A stretch of 64,000 nucleotides of DNA from Ruegeria sp. HKCCD8929 (GTDB taxonomy: Bacteria; Pseudomonadota; Alphaproteobacteria; Rhodobacterales; Rhodobacteraceae). Made by a program: the position numbers and the translations under genes. Below, piece by piece: positions 37,816-48,733 of this stretch. How positions within the stretch are numbered: position 1 is the stretch's first letter; each line of letters opens with the position of its first letter. The DNA is taken from contig NZ_WPZY01000006.1 in NCBI RefSeq assembly GCF_013031405.1, positions 220,475 to 284,474 on the forward strand, in the 5' to 3' direction. The notes below the pieces were generated by a model, which worked only from the letters and a program-made list of their open reading frames with translations, was not told where the DNA came from and did not search any database.

Positions 37816-39009
37816 TTGACAAAATTGTCGCACCTTAACCAAACCCGCACCGCCACCACATTCGCGCCGCCGGTCATGGAGGCACGCCGCTGGATCGAAG
37901 GCGTCTCCTTCCCGGCGGATCGCCCGCTCATCAATGTCAGTCAGGCCGCTCCGGTCGATCCGCCGCCACCGCCCTTGCGGCAGGCGATGGCCAATTTCGC
38001 GCTGACTGAGGACAGCGCCCATCTCTATGGCCCAGTGCTTGGCAACCCGGATCTGCGTGCGGAACTCGCAAGCCAGATCTCGCGACACTATGGTGCCGAG
38101 GTGCAGGCCGAACAGACCGCCATTACCTCGGGCTGCAATCAGGCCTTCTCGGCTGCCATCGCCGCCATCACCGGCGAAGGGGATGAGGTCATCCTGCCAA
38201 CGCCGTGGTACTTCAATCACAAAATGTGGCTCGACATGGCGGGCGTCGCAGCCGTGGACCTGCCCACCGGGGATGACCTGCTGCCCGATCCGCAAGCCGC
38301 TGCGGCGCTCATCACCGACAAAACCCGCGCCATCGCGCTGGTGACACCCAACAATCCCGGCGGGGTTGAATATCCGGCGGAATTGGTCCGTACCTTCTAC
38401 GATCTGGCCCGCGCGCATGGGCTTTATCTGATGGTGGACGAAACCTATCGCGATTTCGACAGTCGCAGCGGCGCTCCGCATGCGCTCTTCACCCTACCCG
38501 GCTGGGACCGGACGCTGATCCACCTCTATTCTTTCTCCAAAGCCTACCGACTGACCGGCCACCGCGTCGGCGCGCTGGCGACCAACGCGGAGTTGCTGGC
38601 GGAGATCGAAAAGTTTCTCGATACGGTCGCCATCTGCCCCGGCCAGATCGGCCAGCACGCCGCCCTCTGGGGGATGCAGAATCTCAGCCAGTGGCTGGCC
38701 GGCGAACGCCACGAAATCCTCGACCGCCGCGCCGCCATCGCCGAGGGGATGCCCCGGCTGGAGGCCAAAGGCTGGAAGCTGCTCGGCCTTGGTGCCTATT
38801 TCGCCTATCTGGAACATCCGTTCGACCTCGCCTCGGACGATCTGGCCCGGCGACTGGTCACGGATGCGGGCGTTTTGCTGCTGCCCGGCACCATGTTCAT
38901 GCCCGAAAGCGATGCGGCGGGAAAACGGCAGGTTCGCATCGCTTTTGCCAATCTCGACCGCGCCGGCATCGGGCAACTCTTCTCACGGTTGGAACAGGTG
39001 GCCTTCTGA
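37816..39009 (+). CDS. PLP-dependent aminotransferase, class I/II
   Basis: A 397-residue fold-type I aminotransferase. ITSGCNQAFSAAIAAI (phosphate loop), VTPNNPGGVEYP, MVDETYRDF (PLP Asp and Tyr) and the lysine in YSFSKAYRLTGHRVGA are visible; KRQVRIAFAN gives the substrate-carboxylate arginine. The first ATG would cut conserved sequence, so a TTG start is needed: 37816 (after AAAGAGG) or 37798 (after AGGAA). Substrate unknown. Divergent from the 59-residue protein gene. Confidence 0.87.
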   Translation: MTKLSHLNQTRTATTFAPPVMEARRWIEGVSFPADRPLINVSQAAPVDPPPPPLRQAMANFALTEDSAHLYGPVLGNPDLRAELASQISRHYGAEVQAEQTAITSGCNQAFSAAIAAITGEGDEVILPTPWYFNHKMWLDMAGVAAVDLPTGDDLLPDPQAAAALITDKTRAIALVTPNNPGGVEYPAELVRTFYDLARAHGLYLMVDETYRDFDSRSGAPHALFTLPGWDRTLIHLYSFSKAYRLTGHRVGALATNAELLAEIEKFLDTVAICPGQIGQHAALWGMQNLSQWLAGERHEILDRRAAIAEGMPRLEAKGWKLLGLGAYFAYLEHPFDLASDDLARRLVTDAGVLLLPGTMFMPESDAAGKRQVRIAFANLDRAGIGQLFSRLEQVAF

Positions 39010-39099
39010 CCTTGCCCCCCGCCTGTGCCCGTCGTAGACAGGGCCGCAATCAACGGGGCAAGGCAAAAAGCCGAGACCGAACCGCGACAAGGGGGCGAC

Positions 39100-40944
39100 A
39101 TGGCCGCAGGCGTCAAGAGCTTTTCGAAAACCTTCATGTGGATCCTGATGGGCCTTCTCATGCTGGGCCTTGCAGGCTTTGGCGCGGTCAATCTCAGCGG
39201 CACGATCCGGACCGTGGCGCAGGTGGGCGATCAGAACATTTCCGTCGATGCCTATGCCCGCGCGTTGCAAAGCGAGATCCGCGCCATCGAAGCCCAGACC
39301 GGCCAGCCCCTGCAAATGGCGCAGGCGCGTGAACTGGGTCTGGACCAGCTGGCGCTCTCTCGCCTGGTGGCTCTGGCCGCGCTGGACAATGAAGTGGCGC
39401 AGATGGGCGTGTCGATTGGGGATGAGAACCTGCAGAAGGAGATTGTCGAAATCCCCGCCTTTCAAGGCGTCGACGGCAATTTTGACCGTGAGGGTTACCG
39501 TTTCTCGCTGGAACAGGCGGGTCTGAGCGAGTCCGAGTTTGAAGATGACCTGCGCCGCGAATCCGCCCGAACACTGGTGCAAGGCGCGGTAATCGCGGGC
39601 GTGACGATGCCTGCCACCATGGCCGAAATGCTGACCGAGTTCGTGGGCGCCCGCCGCAGTTTCACCGTCGCGACACTCGACGCCGAGGCGCTGGACACCC
39701 CGATCCCTGACCCCACAGACGAGCAGGTGCAGGCCTATTACGATGAAAACACCGACCGGTTCACCCTGCCCCGCACCAAGCGCCTGACCTACGCGATCCT
39801 GTCGCCAACGATGCTGCTGGATCAGATCGAACTGGATGACGCCTCGGTCCGCCGGCTTTTCGAGCAGCGTGAGGCTCAGTTCAACCAGCCCGAACGCCGT
39901 CTGGTCGAGCGTCTGGTGTTTGCAGATGAAGCTGCGGCGCAGGATGCCATGGCGCAGATCGAAGTGGGCGGAACCACGTTCGAGCAACTGGTCGAACAGC
40001 GCGGCCTGGCGCTGAGTGACGTGGATCTGGGCGACATGACCGCCACCGATCTGGGCGAGGCTGCCGAAGCGGTCTTTGGCGCCGAGGTCGGCGATGTTGT
40101 CGGCCCCCTGCCCTCGGATCTTGGTCCTGCGCTCTTCCGCGTGAACGGTACGCTGGCCGAACAGATCACCGCGTTCGAACAGGTCGAGGCCGAGCTGCGC
40201 GATGAACTGGCCGCCGAACGCGCCCACCGCCAGATCGAGGCGCAGTCCGAAGACATCAATGACCTGCTCGCGGGCGGTGCCACGCTTGAGGAACTCACCA
40301 GCGAGACGGAAATGGAACTGGGTCAGATCGACTGGACCGATCAAAGCTCGGACGGCGTCGCCGCCTATGCCGAGTTCCGCGCCGCCGCCGAAGCGGTGCG
40401 CGCCGAAGATTTCCCCGAGATCGCCTTCCTTGAGGATGGTTCGATCTTCGCCATGCGCCTGGATGAGGAACTGGAGCCGCGCCCCGAGCCGCTGGACAGC
40501 GCCCGCGACCGCGTGGCCGCAGCCTGGACGCAGGATGAGACCTCCAGGGCGTTGCAGGAACAGGCCAACACCTTGCTGACGCAACTGGCCACAGATGGCG
40601 ATTTCACCGCGACCGGCCTGCCCTTCCGGGTGGAAAACGGTCTGACCCGCACCGCGTTCATCGACGGCACTCCGATCGATTTCATGACCCAGGTCTTCGA
40701 GATGGAGCCGGGTGAGCTACGCGTGATCCCCGGCGACGGCTCCGCGCTGATCGTACGTCTGGACGAGGTACTGCCGCCTGCCGAGACCGAAGAGCTGACG
40801 CAGATGCAGAACGCGCTGGCCACCCAGTTGGATCAGGCGCTGGCGCAAAACATCTTTGACATCTATGTCCGCGCCGCCCAGACCCGCGCCCGTCCGACAC
40901 TGGATCAGCGCGCGCTGAACGCCGTGCAGGCCAACTTCCAGTAA
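39100..40944 (+). CDS. ppiD: Peptidyl-prolyl cis-trans isomerase PpiD-like folding factor
   Basis: A 614-residue periplasmic chaperone anchored by one N-terminal helix (WILMGLLMLGLAGFGAVNL). SurA-N-like helices follow (VGDQNISVDAYARALQSEI, FDREGYRFSLEQAGLSESEF), then a parvulin-like region from about residue 240 to 370 in which the isomerase core looks degenerate, as in many PpiD proteins. ATG at 39100 follows AGGGGGCG. It ends ten bases before trpE, so trpE probably shares its transcript. Confidence 0.88.
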   Translation: MAAGVKSFSKTFMWILMGLLMLGLAGFGAVNLSGTIRTVAQVGDQNISVDAYARALQSEIRAIEAQTGQPLQMAQARELGLDQLALSRLVALAALDNEVAQMGVSIGDENLQKEIVEIPAFQGVDGNFDREGYRFSLEQAGLSESEFEDDLRRESARTLVQGAVIAGVTMPATMAEMLTEFVGARRSFTVATLDAEALDTPIPDPTDEQVQAYYDENTDRFTLPRTKRLTYAILSPTMLLDQIELDDASVRRLFEQREAQFNQPERRLVERLVFADEAAAQDAMAQIEVGGTTFEQLVEQRGLALSDVDLGDMTATDLGEAAEAVFGAEVGDVVGPLPSDLGPALFRVNGTLAEQITAFEQVEAELRDELAAERAHRQIEAQSEDINDLLAGGATLEELTSETEMELGQIDWTDQSSDGVAAYAEFRAAAEAVRAEDFPEIAFLEDGSIFAMRLDEELEPRPEPLDSARDRVAAAWTQDETSRALQEQANTLLTQLATDGDFTATGLPFRVENGLTRTAFIDGTPIDFMTQVFEMEPGELRVIPGDGSALIVRLDEVLPPAETEELTQMQNALATQLDQALAQNIFDIYVRAAQTRARPTLDQRALNAVQANFQ

Positions 40945-40954
40945 GAGACCAGAC

Positions 40955-42466
40955 ATGGCCCTGACCCCCGAGTTCGACAGTTTCGCCCGCGCCTATGAGG
41001 CGGGCGAGAATCAGGTCGTCTATGCAAGGCTCGCCGCCGATCTGGACACACCGGTCTCGCTGATGCTCAAGCTGACGGGCGCGCAGAAAGACGCGTTCAT
41101 GCTGGAATCGGTGACGGGTGGCGAGGTGCGCGGACGCTATTCGATCATCGGGATGAAACCGGACCTGATCTGGTGTTGTCATGGCGAACAGTCCGCGCTC
41201 AACCGCTCGGCCCGTTTCGATGCCGAGGCGTTCGAGCCGCAGGACGGCAATCCGATGGACAATCTGCGCGCGCTGCTGGCCGAGAGCCGTATCGCGCTGC
41301 CCGACGACCTGCCGCAGGCGGCGGCGGGGCTGTTCGGCTATCTGGGCTATGACATGGTGCGGCTGGTGGAATACTTGCCGGACGTGAATCCCGACCCGCT
41401 GGGCCTGCCCGACGCGGTGATGCTGCGCCCTTCGGTCGTGGCGGTGCTCGATGGGGTCAAGGGTGAGGTCACCGTGGTCTCCCCGGCCTGGGTCAGCGAC
41501 GGACAGTCAGCCAAGGCCGCCTATGCACAGGCCGCCGAGCGGGTGATGGACGCGGTGCGCGATCTGGAACGCGCCATGCCCGCCGAAACCCGCGATCTGG
41601 GTGAGGCATATGAAGTGGCTCCGCCGGTCTCGAACTTCACCAAATCCGGCTACATGGAAGCGGTCGAAAAAGCCAAGGAATACATCCGCGCGGGCGACAT
41701 CTTTCAGGTGGTCCCGGCACAGCGCTGGACACAGGATTTCCCGCAGCCGCCCTTTGCGCTCTACCGCAGCCTGCGGCGCACAAACCCTTCGCCTTTCATG
41801 TTCTATTTCAACTTCGGCGGCTTTCAGGTGGTGGGCGCATCGCCGGAAATCCTCGTGCGCGTCTTCGGGGATGAGGTCACCATCCGCCCCATCGCCGGTA
41901 CCCGTCCGCGTGGTGCGACGCCGGAGGAGGATCGCGCGCTCGAGGCCGATCTGCTGGCCGACAAAAAGGAACTGGCCGAGCACCTCATGCTGCTCGATCT
42001 GGGCCGCAACGATACCGGCCGCGTGGCAAAGATCGGCACCGTGCGCCCGACCGAAAAGTTCATCATCGAGCGCTACAGCCACGTAATGCATATCGTCTCG
42101 AACGTGGTGGGCGAACTGGCCGAGGACAAGGACGCGCTGGACGCTTTCTTTGCCGGCATGCCCGCTGGCACCGTCTCGGGCGCCCCCAAGGTGCGCGCGA
42201 TGGAGATCATCGACGAGTTGGAGCCCGAAAAACGCGGCATCTATGGCGGCGGCGTGGGTTATTTCTCGGCGGGCGGAGACATGGATATGTGTATCGCGCT
42301 GCGCACAGCAGTGGTGCAGGACCAAAAACTCTATATCCAGGCCGGTGGCGGCGTTGTCTATGACAGTGACCCCGAGGCCGAATACATGGAGACGGTCCAT
42401 AAATCCAACGCCATCCGCCGAGCGGCAGCGGATGCGGCGCGGTTCACCGGCAGCGGCAACCGCTGA
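40955..42466 (+). CDS. trpE: Anthranilate synthase component I
   Basis: A 503-residue subunit converting chorismate to anthranilate with ammonia from TrpG. The catalytic C-terminal domain shows IRAGDIFQVVPAQRW, PSPFMFYFNFGGFQVVGASPE, PIAGTRPRGATPEEDRAL, LMLLDLGRNDTGRVAKIG and FAGMPAGTVSGAPKVRAMEII, all standard. The N-terminal tryptophan-feedback region includes the ESVTGGEVRGRYSIIG segment. It is separated from trpG by hutD and a minus-strand gene. Confidence 0.96.
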   Translation: MALTPEFDSFARAYEAGENQVVYARLAADLDTPVSLMLKLTGAQKDAFMLESVTGGEVRGRYSIIGMKPDLIWCCHGEQSALNRSARFDAEAFEPQDGNPMDNLRALLAESRIALPDDLPQAAAGLFGYLGYDMVRLVEYLPDVNPDPLGLPDAVMLRPSVVAVLDGVKGEVTVVSPAWVSDGQSAKAAYAQAAERVMDAVRDLERAMPAETRDLGEAYEVAPPVSNFTKSGYMEAVEKAKEYIRAGDIFQVVPAQRWTQDFPQPPFALYRSLRRTNPSPFMFYFNFGGFQVVGASPEILVRVFGDEVTIRPIAGTRPRGATPEEDRALEADLLADKKELAEHLMLLDLGRNDTGRVAKIGTVRPTEKFIIERYSHVMHIVSNVVGELAEDKDALDAFFAGMPAGTVSGAPKVRAMEIIDELEPEKRGIYGGGVGYFSAGGDMDMCIALRTAVVQDQKLYIQAGGGVVYDSDPEAEYMETVHKSNAIRRAAADAARFTGSGNR

Positions 42467-42469
42467 ACG

Positions 42470-43006
42470 ATGCGTATCATCACCCCATCGGATTTCACGA
42501 CAACCCGGTGGAAGAACGGCGGCGGCATCACCCATGAAATCGCCCGTGCGGACTGCGACGGTTTCCTGCTCTGGCGGTTGAGTCTCGCCGAGGTCTCCTC
42601 GGATGGGCCGTTCTCGACGTTTAAAGGGCTGGCTCGGATTCTGACGGTTGTCGAGGGTCCCGGCATGAACCTGCATGGCCCTGACGCGATTCGGCACGCA
42701 CGTCCAGATGCGCCACTGGCTTTTTCAGGAGGCTTGCCTGTTCACGGTGAGCTATTTGACGGTCCCGTCAAAAACCTGAACCTGCTCTACGATCCGGTGC
42801 GGATCAAGGCCTCAGTCACGTGCGTCACACGACCAATAAAGCTGGCGCCGAAATCAGATCTGACAGCGCTCTATGTCACTGCAGGATCCGTCAGCTTTAA
42901 CGAAACAGCGGTTTCGAAAGGGCACGTCGCGCTTTTCCACTCAGATGAACTCGACCTGCCCGCGAACTGCGCCGCACTGAACTGTACGCTTCAAGACCGG
43001 GGCTGA
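42470..43006 (+). CDS. HutD-family cupin-like protein
   Basis: A 178-residue HutD/Ves family protein. The N-terminal TTRWKNGGGITHEIAR and LWRLSLAEVSSDGPFS, then ILTVVEGPGMNL and the FDGPVKNLNLLYDP block are diagnostic. HutD is usually linked to histidine utilisation and its function is not fully known; here it starts three bases after trpE with no hut genes nearby, so it is likely to be transcribed with trpE. GC is a little lower than trpE. Confidence 0.87.
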   Translation: MRIITPSDFTTTRWKNGGGITHEIARADCDGFLLWRLSLAEVSSDGPFSTFKGLARILTVVEGPGMNLHGPDAIRHARPDAPLAFSGGLPVHGELFDGPVKNLNLLYDPVRIKASVTCVTRPIKLAPKSDLTALYVTAGSVSFNETAVSKGHVALFHSDELDLPANCAALNCTLQDRG

Positions 43007-43019
43007 GCCCCCCACCTTC

Positions 43020-43060
43020 TTCTGTTCAAAAATATCCCCGCCGGAGGCATCGCGCATCGC
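43020..43060. repeat. Possible extragenic repeat typical of roseobacters
   Basis: The string CTTCTGTTCAAAAATATCCCC followed by GCCGGAGGC in the hutD/deacetylase gap looks like an extragenic motif I associate with gene ends in Roseobacter-group genomes. Only one copy was noticed in this window. Confidence 0.3.
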
Positions 43061-43074
43061 GCGATATCCCAACC

Positions 43075-44406
43075 CTATTGCTGGTCGTTCTGAAGCGCTG
43101 CCGATATCGGTGCCAGCGCCACACGGCTGGCACGATCCTGCAAGCCCCAGACCAGCAGGGCCGAGATGGTCTCGGGCCGCACCCGGCCCAGCATGACCAC
43201 GGCCCCCTCCTGCCCGGCGCGGAACGCGGCCTGGTCCAGGAAGCGCCGCATCACCTTCGCCTCTTGCCCGGCGCCATCGAAATCCCGGAACACAACAGCC
43301 GACGGTACCCCGTTGCGGGCGGCCAGCTTTTGCACCGTGTTCAGACCATTGTCCTGCGTGACCAACCCGCGCCCGGTGCCGCCTGCAATGGCCGAGACCT
43401 GATCCGCCAGTTTGCGGTTGCCCTGAATGCCGGTTTGCGTACCTTCCAGAATGGCCACCGTCTCGGGCAGGGTTTCCAGCCAGACCGACAGCGATACTTC
43501 GGCGTCTTGCGCGGTCGCGGCCTCGGGCATGTCGGTCAGCGCCAGAACCTCGAACCCGGCAGCCCGGTAACGGGCCATTTTCGCCGCGGCATCCGGATCG
43601 GTCGGGCTGACGGCAAAGCTCAGTGGATAGGGAAAGTCCTGCAGGGCTTCCGCGCCAAGCGAGTTCTCGTCATCGATCAGCACGATCGACATCAGCGGTT
43701 TGTCTTCCGGGTTCTCGAATTTGGAGGCATAGGCAATGATCGGATCGACCTGTGGGAGTTGCGGGGCAGCCGGCGCCTCGTCTCTTTCGGTCAGGGGTAC
43801 GACCCGCGTGCCGACCCCTGTGCCCGTTCCGCCGGATTGATCGCCGCCAATCTGCGGCAAGGCAGCCAGACGCGGACGTTGAGCGGTGATGCCACTCTCG
43901 GCCGTGGGTTGCGCCTCAGGTTTCGATCCCGGAAGCTCCGCCACTTCCGGAGGTGCAGGTTGCGATGGCTGGTCATCCACCACGACGGGCTGAATGTCGT
44001 CTGTCGGGGATTCCGGTAGCGACGCAGGCGATGGCGGGGCGACAGGCGCGACCGATTCAACCTCGACATCCGTCTCGCTTCCGGCTGCGGGCTTGCCCAG
44101 TTCAGCGGTGGCGGAGCCAACATCGGGCTGCTCGGCCGGGGCGGTGTCCGCCTCTTCGATTGCTTCAAGGGTGTCGGGGCCATTCCGGCTGCTTTCCGGG
44201 GCATGCGGCGCAGCCTCGACCAGATCGGCATCGGTGCCGGGCTCATCGATCTCGCTGCTGCCAGGCTCGGCGCCAGCGGGCGTCGCCGCCGGCACATCGC
44301 TTGCCAGTTCAGGGCCCTGAGGCAGCGGTGCTGCCAGCGACAAAAGTACCGCGACAACAATCATCACGATTGCCCCGGTGATCAGTCCTCCGAGAAATCT
44401 GCCCAT
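43075..44406 (-). CDS. Divergent polysaccharide deacetylase family protein
   Basis: A 443-residue protein with one N-terminal membrane helix (LITGAIVMIVVAVLLSLAAPL), a long Glu/Pro/Ala-rich low-complexity linker (about residues 30-215), and a C-terminal DUF610/YibQ-type divergent deacetylase domain beginning near PLMSIVLIDDENSLGAEAL. The active-site region appears as LDQAAFRAGQEGAVVMLGRVR rather than standard NodB motifs. Role in envelope or septal peptidoglycan is plausible but unproven. It lies antisense in the middle of the tryptophan locus. ATG at 44406 is chosen as the helix starts there. Confidence 0.85.
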   Translation of the reverse strand: MGRFLGGLITGAIVMIVVAVLLSLAAPLPQGPELASDVPAATPAGAEPGSSEIDEPGTDADLVEAAPHAPESSRNGPDTLEAIEEADTAPAEQPDVGSATAELGKPAAGSETDVEVESVAPVAPPSPASLPESPTDDIQPVVVDDQPSQPAPPEVAELPGSKPEAQPTAESGITAQRPRLAALPQIGGDQSGGTGTGVGTRVVPLTERDEAPAAPQLPQVDPIIAYASKFENPEDKPLMSIVLIDDENSLGAEALQDFPYPLSFAVSPTDPDAAAKMARYRAAGFEVLALTDMPEAATAQDAEVSLSVWLETLPETVAILEGTQTGIQGNRKLADQVSAIAGGTGRGLVTQDNGLNTVQKLAARNGVPSAVVFRDFDGAGQEAKVMRRFLDQAAFRAGQEGAVVMLGRVRPETISALLVWGLQDRASRVALAPISAALQNDQQ

Positions 44407-44605
44407 AACTGCTTGCCCTCTTGCTGGTCCTCTTGGCCCGGTCTGCAACACACCGTCTCATGCGGTTTTCTCTTGCCCCGGCACTGGGTATGGATGCGCC
44501 CTTGACGCTGCCACCCAAGCCTGAGCATGTATGTCGCCAACACTATACCGTGGCTAGGGACTGTGCCGCCAGTCCCCAAATGCCAAAGGAAAGAAACGTG
44601 CCCAA

Positions 44606-45183
<578 letters not shown>

Positions 45184-45187
<4 letters not shown>

Positions 45188-46203
45188 GCGACGCGCTGAA
45201 ACCGCTGATCGGAGCCGCCGCCGACCGGCCGCTGACCCGGGCCGAGGCCGAAGCAGCCTTTACCATCCTGTTCGAGGGCGAAGCGACACCCAGCCAGATC
45301 GGCGGCCTGCTGATGGCACTGCGCACGCGCGGCGAGACGGTGGACGAATACGCCGCCGCCGCCGCCGTGATGCGCGCCAAGTGCCATGCGGTGAAGGCGC
45401 CCGAGGGGGCGATGGACATCGTGGGCACCGGCGGCGACGGCAAGAACACGCTGAACATCTCGACCGCGACCGCCTTCGTCACTGCCGGTGCAGGTGTGGT
45501 GGTGGCCAAACACGGCAACCGCAACCTCAGCTCGAAATCCGGCACCGCCGATCTTCAGTCTCAGATGGGCGTGAACGTGATGGTGGGCGCGGATGTGGTC
45601 GAACGCGCGCTGGCCGAGGCCGGGATCGGCTTTATGATGGCGCCGATGCACCACCCTGCCACGGCGCATGTGATGCCGACGCGCGCCGAACTGGGCACGC
45701 GCACGATCTTCAACATCCTTGGTCCGCTGACCAATCCCGCGGGCGTCAAGCGCCAGCTCACCGGCGCCTTCAGCCGCGACCTGATCCGCCCCATGGCCGA
45801 GACGCTGGGCGTGCTGGGTTCGGACTGCGCCTGGCTGGTGCATGGCTCGGACGGCACCGATGAGTTGACCATCACCGGCATCAGCTGGGTCGCCGCCCTT
45901 GAGGATGGCACTGTCAAAGAGGTCGAGCTGCACCCCGAAGACGCAGGCCTGCCCGTACATCCGTTCGAGGACATCATCGGCGGCACGCCTGAGGAAAACG
46001 CCACCGCCTTCCGCGCGCTGCTCGACGGCGCGCGCTCGGCCTATCGCGACGCGGTGCTGCTGAACTCTGCCGCTGCGTTGGTCGTGGCCGGGGCCGCAAA
46101 CGATCTGCGCGAGGGCGTCGCCATGGCCGCCGAAAGCATCGACAGCGGCAAGGCCAAGGACAAGATCGCCGCTCTGGCCCGTATCACACAGGACGCCGCA
46201 TGA
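45184..46203 (+). CDS. trpD: Anthranilate phosphoribosyltransferase
   Basis: A 339-residue enzyme joining anthranilate to PRPP. The glycine-rich PRPP loop [17 protein letters not shown], the [15 protein letters not shown] segment and the [15 protein letters not shown] block are canonical. Overlaps at both ends (ATGA with trpG and with trpC) indicate tight coupling. Confidence 0.96.
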
Positions 46204-47012
46204 CCGATACTATTCTCGACAAGATCAAGGCCTATAAGCTGGAAGAAGTTGCGGCTGACAAGGCACTGAAAACACTTGGAGAACTTGAGGTAGAGGCTCG
46301 CGATGCCAGCCCCGTGCGTGGTTTCGCCGAAGCGCTGTCCGAGGCGACGCGCGACGGCTATGGCCTGATTGCCGAGATCAAGAAGGCCAGCCCCTCCAAG
46401 GGCCTGATCCGTCCCGAGTTCGACCCGCCCGCGCTGGCGCAGGCGTTTGCCGCCGGTGGCGCCGCCTGTCTGTCGGTACTCACCGACACGCCCAGCTTTC
46501 AGGGCGCCAAGGATTACCTGACCGCCGCCCGTGCCGCCTGCGACCTGCCCGCGCTGCGCAAGGATTTCATGTACGATCCCTATCAGGTGGTCGAGGCCCG
46601 TGCCTTGGGGGCCGACTGTATCCTGATCATCATGGCCTCGGTCGAGGACGCGCAGGCCGCCGAGCTGGAACAGAGCGCGTTCGACTGGGGCATGGACGTT
46701 CTGATCGAGGTGCATGATGAGGCGGAACTGGAACGGGCCGCAGCGCTCAAAAGCCCGCTGATCGGCATCAACAACCGCAACCTCAAGACCTTCGAGACCA
46801 CGCTCGACACCACACGGCGGCTCTCGAAACTGGTTCCGGCGGACCGCACCATCGTCTGCGAGAGCGGCTTGAACACGGCCCAAGACCTGGCTGACATCGC
46901 CCGCTATGGCGCCCGCTGCTTCCTGATCGGCGAAAGCCTGATGCGGCAGGACGACGTGGCCGCCGCCACCCGCGCCCTGCTCTCTAGCCCGCTGGTCCCA
47001 GGAGCGATGTGA
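46200..47012 (+). CDS. trpC: Indole-3-glycerol phosphate synthase
   Basis: A 270-residue TIM-barrel enzyme that closes the indole ring. [21 protein letters not shown] (catalytic Lys), [57 protein letters not shown] and [10 protein letters not shown] are the standard blocks. No trpF domain is fused. Its TGA overlaps the moaC ATG (TGATG). Confidence 0.96.
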   Translation: MTDTILDKIKAYKLEEVAADKALKTLGELEVEARDASPVRGFAEALSEATRDGYGLIAEIKKASPSKGLIRPEFDPPALAQAFAAGGAACLSVLTDTPSFQGAKDYLTAARAACDLPALRKDFMYDPYQVVEARALGADCILIIMASVEDAQAAELEQSAFDWGMDVLIEVHDEAELERAAALKSPLIGINNRNLKTFETTLDTTRRLSKLVPADRTIVCESGLNTAQDLADIARYGARCFLIGESLMRQDDVAAATRALLSSPLVPGAM

Positions 47013-47485
47013 TGGCGCTGTCGCATTTCGACACCAAGGGCGACGCCCATATGGTCGATGTCTCGGACAAGGCGGTGACCGACCGGGTCGCCGTCGCCGA
47101 GGGCCACATCAGGATGGCACGCGAAACCTTTGATATCATTGGTGAAGGCCGCGCCAAGAAGGGCGACGTTTTGGGCGTTGCCCGGCTGGCCGGGATCATG
47201 GGCGCCAAACGCACGCCCGACCTGATCCCGCTCTGCCACCCTCTGCCGGTGACCAAGGTCGCGGTCGAGCTGACGCTGGACCCGGACCTGCCCGGCGTGC
47301 GCATCGAGGCCACCGTCAAGACCACCGGCCAGACCGGCGTCGAGATGGAGGCGCTGACGGCGGTCTCGACCGCCGCGCTCACCGTCTATGACATGGCCAA
47401 GGCGGTGGACAAGGCGATGGAGATCGGTGGTATTCGTGTGTTGATGAAAGATGGCGGCAAATCAGGGCGTTACGAAGCAGAATGA
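47012..47485 (+). CDS. moaC: Cyclic pyranopterin monophosphate synthase
   Basis: A 157-residue molybdenum-cofactor enzyme acting after Moa[35 protein letters not shown] and [20 protein letters not shown] contain the catalytic lysine and aspartate regions. The ATG at 47012 (GGAG seven bases upstream) is preferred over a GTG one codon earlier. Coupled to trpC upstream and moeA downstream. Confidence 0.95.
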   Translation: MALSHFDTKGDAHMVDVSDKAVTDRVAVAEGHIRMARETFDIIGEGRAKKGDVLGVARLAGIMGAKRTPDLIPLCHPLPVTKVAVELTLDPDLPGVRIEATVKTTGQTGVEMEALTAVSTAALTVYDMAKAVDKAMEIGGIRVLMKDGGKSGRYEAE

Positions 47486-48654
47486 TCACCGTCGAAGAGG
47501 CTCGCGCACTACTGTTCGATCTGGTCTCACCGCTTGAGGCCGAAGAGGTGCCTCTGGCCGATGCGGCGGGCCGGGTACTGGCCCGCGATGTGGCGGCGAC
47601 GCGCGATCAGCCGCCCTTCGCCGCCTCTTCGATGGATGGTTACGCGGTGAAGTCGGCCGAGGTCGAGTTGCACGCCATGTTCAAGGTGATCGGCGAAGCG
47701 GCAGCCGGCCATGCCTTCGGGGCCCGTGTCGGCGCCGGTCAGGCCGTACGCATCTTCACTGGCGCCCCGGTGCCCGAAGGCGCGGATTTCGTTGTCATTC
47801 AAGAGGATGTGGACCGCAAGGGCGACCTGATTACCATTACGGACGCCCCCGGGACCAAGGACAATATCCGCCGCGCGGGCGTCGATTTCACCAAGGGCAC
47901 CACGATCTCCGCCCCCAGCCTGCTGCGGGCCGAGGATGTGGCGCTGTTGGCCTCGATGAACATCCCGCAAGTGCCAGTGGCCCGCAAACCGGTGGTTGCG
48001 CTGATATCGACCGGAGACGAACTGGTGATGCCGGGGGATGAACCGGGACCGGACCAGATCATCGCCTCGAACACCTTCGGCCTCAAGGCGCTGCTCGAGG
48101 GGCTGGGTGCGCATGTGCGAGTACTGCCGATCGCGCGCGATACCGTCGCCTCGCTGGAAACCGCCTTTGGGTTGGCCCAGGGTGCGAATCTGGTGGTAAC
48201 CATCGGCGGCGCCTCGGTCGGAGATCACGACTTGGTCGGCGATGTGGCCCAAGGGCTGGGGATGGAGCGCGCCTTTTACAAGGTCCGCATGCGCCCCGGA
48301 AAACCGCTGATGGCCGGCCGGCTCGGCGATGCCGCCATGGTCGGCCTGCCGGGCAATCCGGTCTCGGCCATGGTCTGCGGCTACCTGTTTCTCGCGCCGA
48401 TGATCCGCCGGATGCTGGGGCTTGAAGATGTCGTGCCGCCCCTCCGCCGTGCCCGCCTGACTGCGCCGCTGGCCGCCAATGGCCCGCGCGAACACTACAT
48501 GCGCGCCACGCTGGATGAAAACGGCATCGCCGCCTGTGAAGATCAGGACAGCTCGCTTCTGAGCGTTCTGGCACTCGCCGATGCGCTGCTGATGCGGCCA
48601 CCGGATGATCCGGCGCGGGATGTAGGCGATGAGGTCACCTACCTACCACTCTGA
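47482..48654 (+). CDS. moeA: Molybdopterin molybdenumtransferase
   Basis: A 390-residue enzyme inserting molybdate into adenylylated molybdopterin. N-terminal [16 protein letters not shown], the [16 protein letters not shown] block, [34 protein letters not shown] and [18 protein letters not shown] followed by [11 protein letters not shown] are all conserved MoeA sequence. It overlaps moaC (ATGA) and ends about 18 bases before the lexA promoter. Confidence 0.95.
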   Translation: MITVEEARALLFDLVSPLEAEEVPLADAAGRVLARDVAATRDQPPFAASSMDGYAVKSAEVELHAMFKVIGEAAAGHAFGARVGAGQAVRIFTGAPVPEGADFVVIQEDVDRKGDLITITDAPGTKDNIRRAGVDFTKGTTISAPSLLRAEDVALLASMNIPQVPVARKPVVALISTGDELVMPGDEPGPDQIIASNTFGLKALLEGLGAHVRVLPIARDTVASLETAFGLAQGANLVVTIGGASVGDHDLVGDVAQGLGMERAFYKVRMRPGKPLMAGRLGDAAMVGLPGNPVSAMVCGYLFLAPMIRRMLGLEDVVPPLRRARLTAPLAANGPREHYMRATLDENGIAACEDQDSSLLSVLALADALLMRPPDDPARDVGDEVTYLPL

Positions 48655-48671
48655 GCCCAACCTCAAATCCG

Positions 48672-48700
48672 TTGACACAAAACGGGAACATGCGTAGAAC
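48672..48700 (+). promoter_or_regulatory. lexA promoter with LexA box
   Basis: A TTGACA -35 element (48672-48677), 17-base spacer and TAGAAC -10 (48695-48700). The alphaproteobacterial LexA site GAAC-ATGCGTA-GAAC (48686-48700) covers the -10, so LexA binding should block its own promoter. Confidence 0.85.
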
Positions 48701-48733
48701 AAAAGCAAACGCATGAAGCGCGAGGTACGAGCG

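Noticed and set aside
38983..40584. 533-codon open frame opposite ppiD
   Set aside because: Antisense shadow; composition-driven, no start context or motifs.
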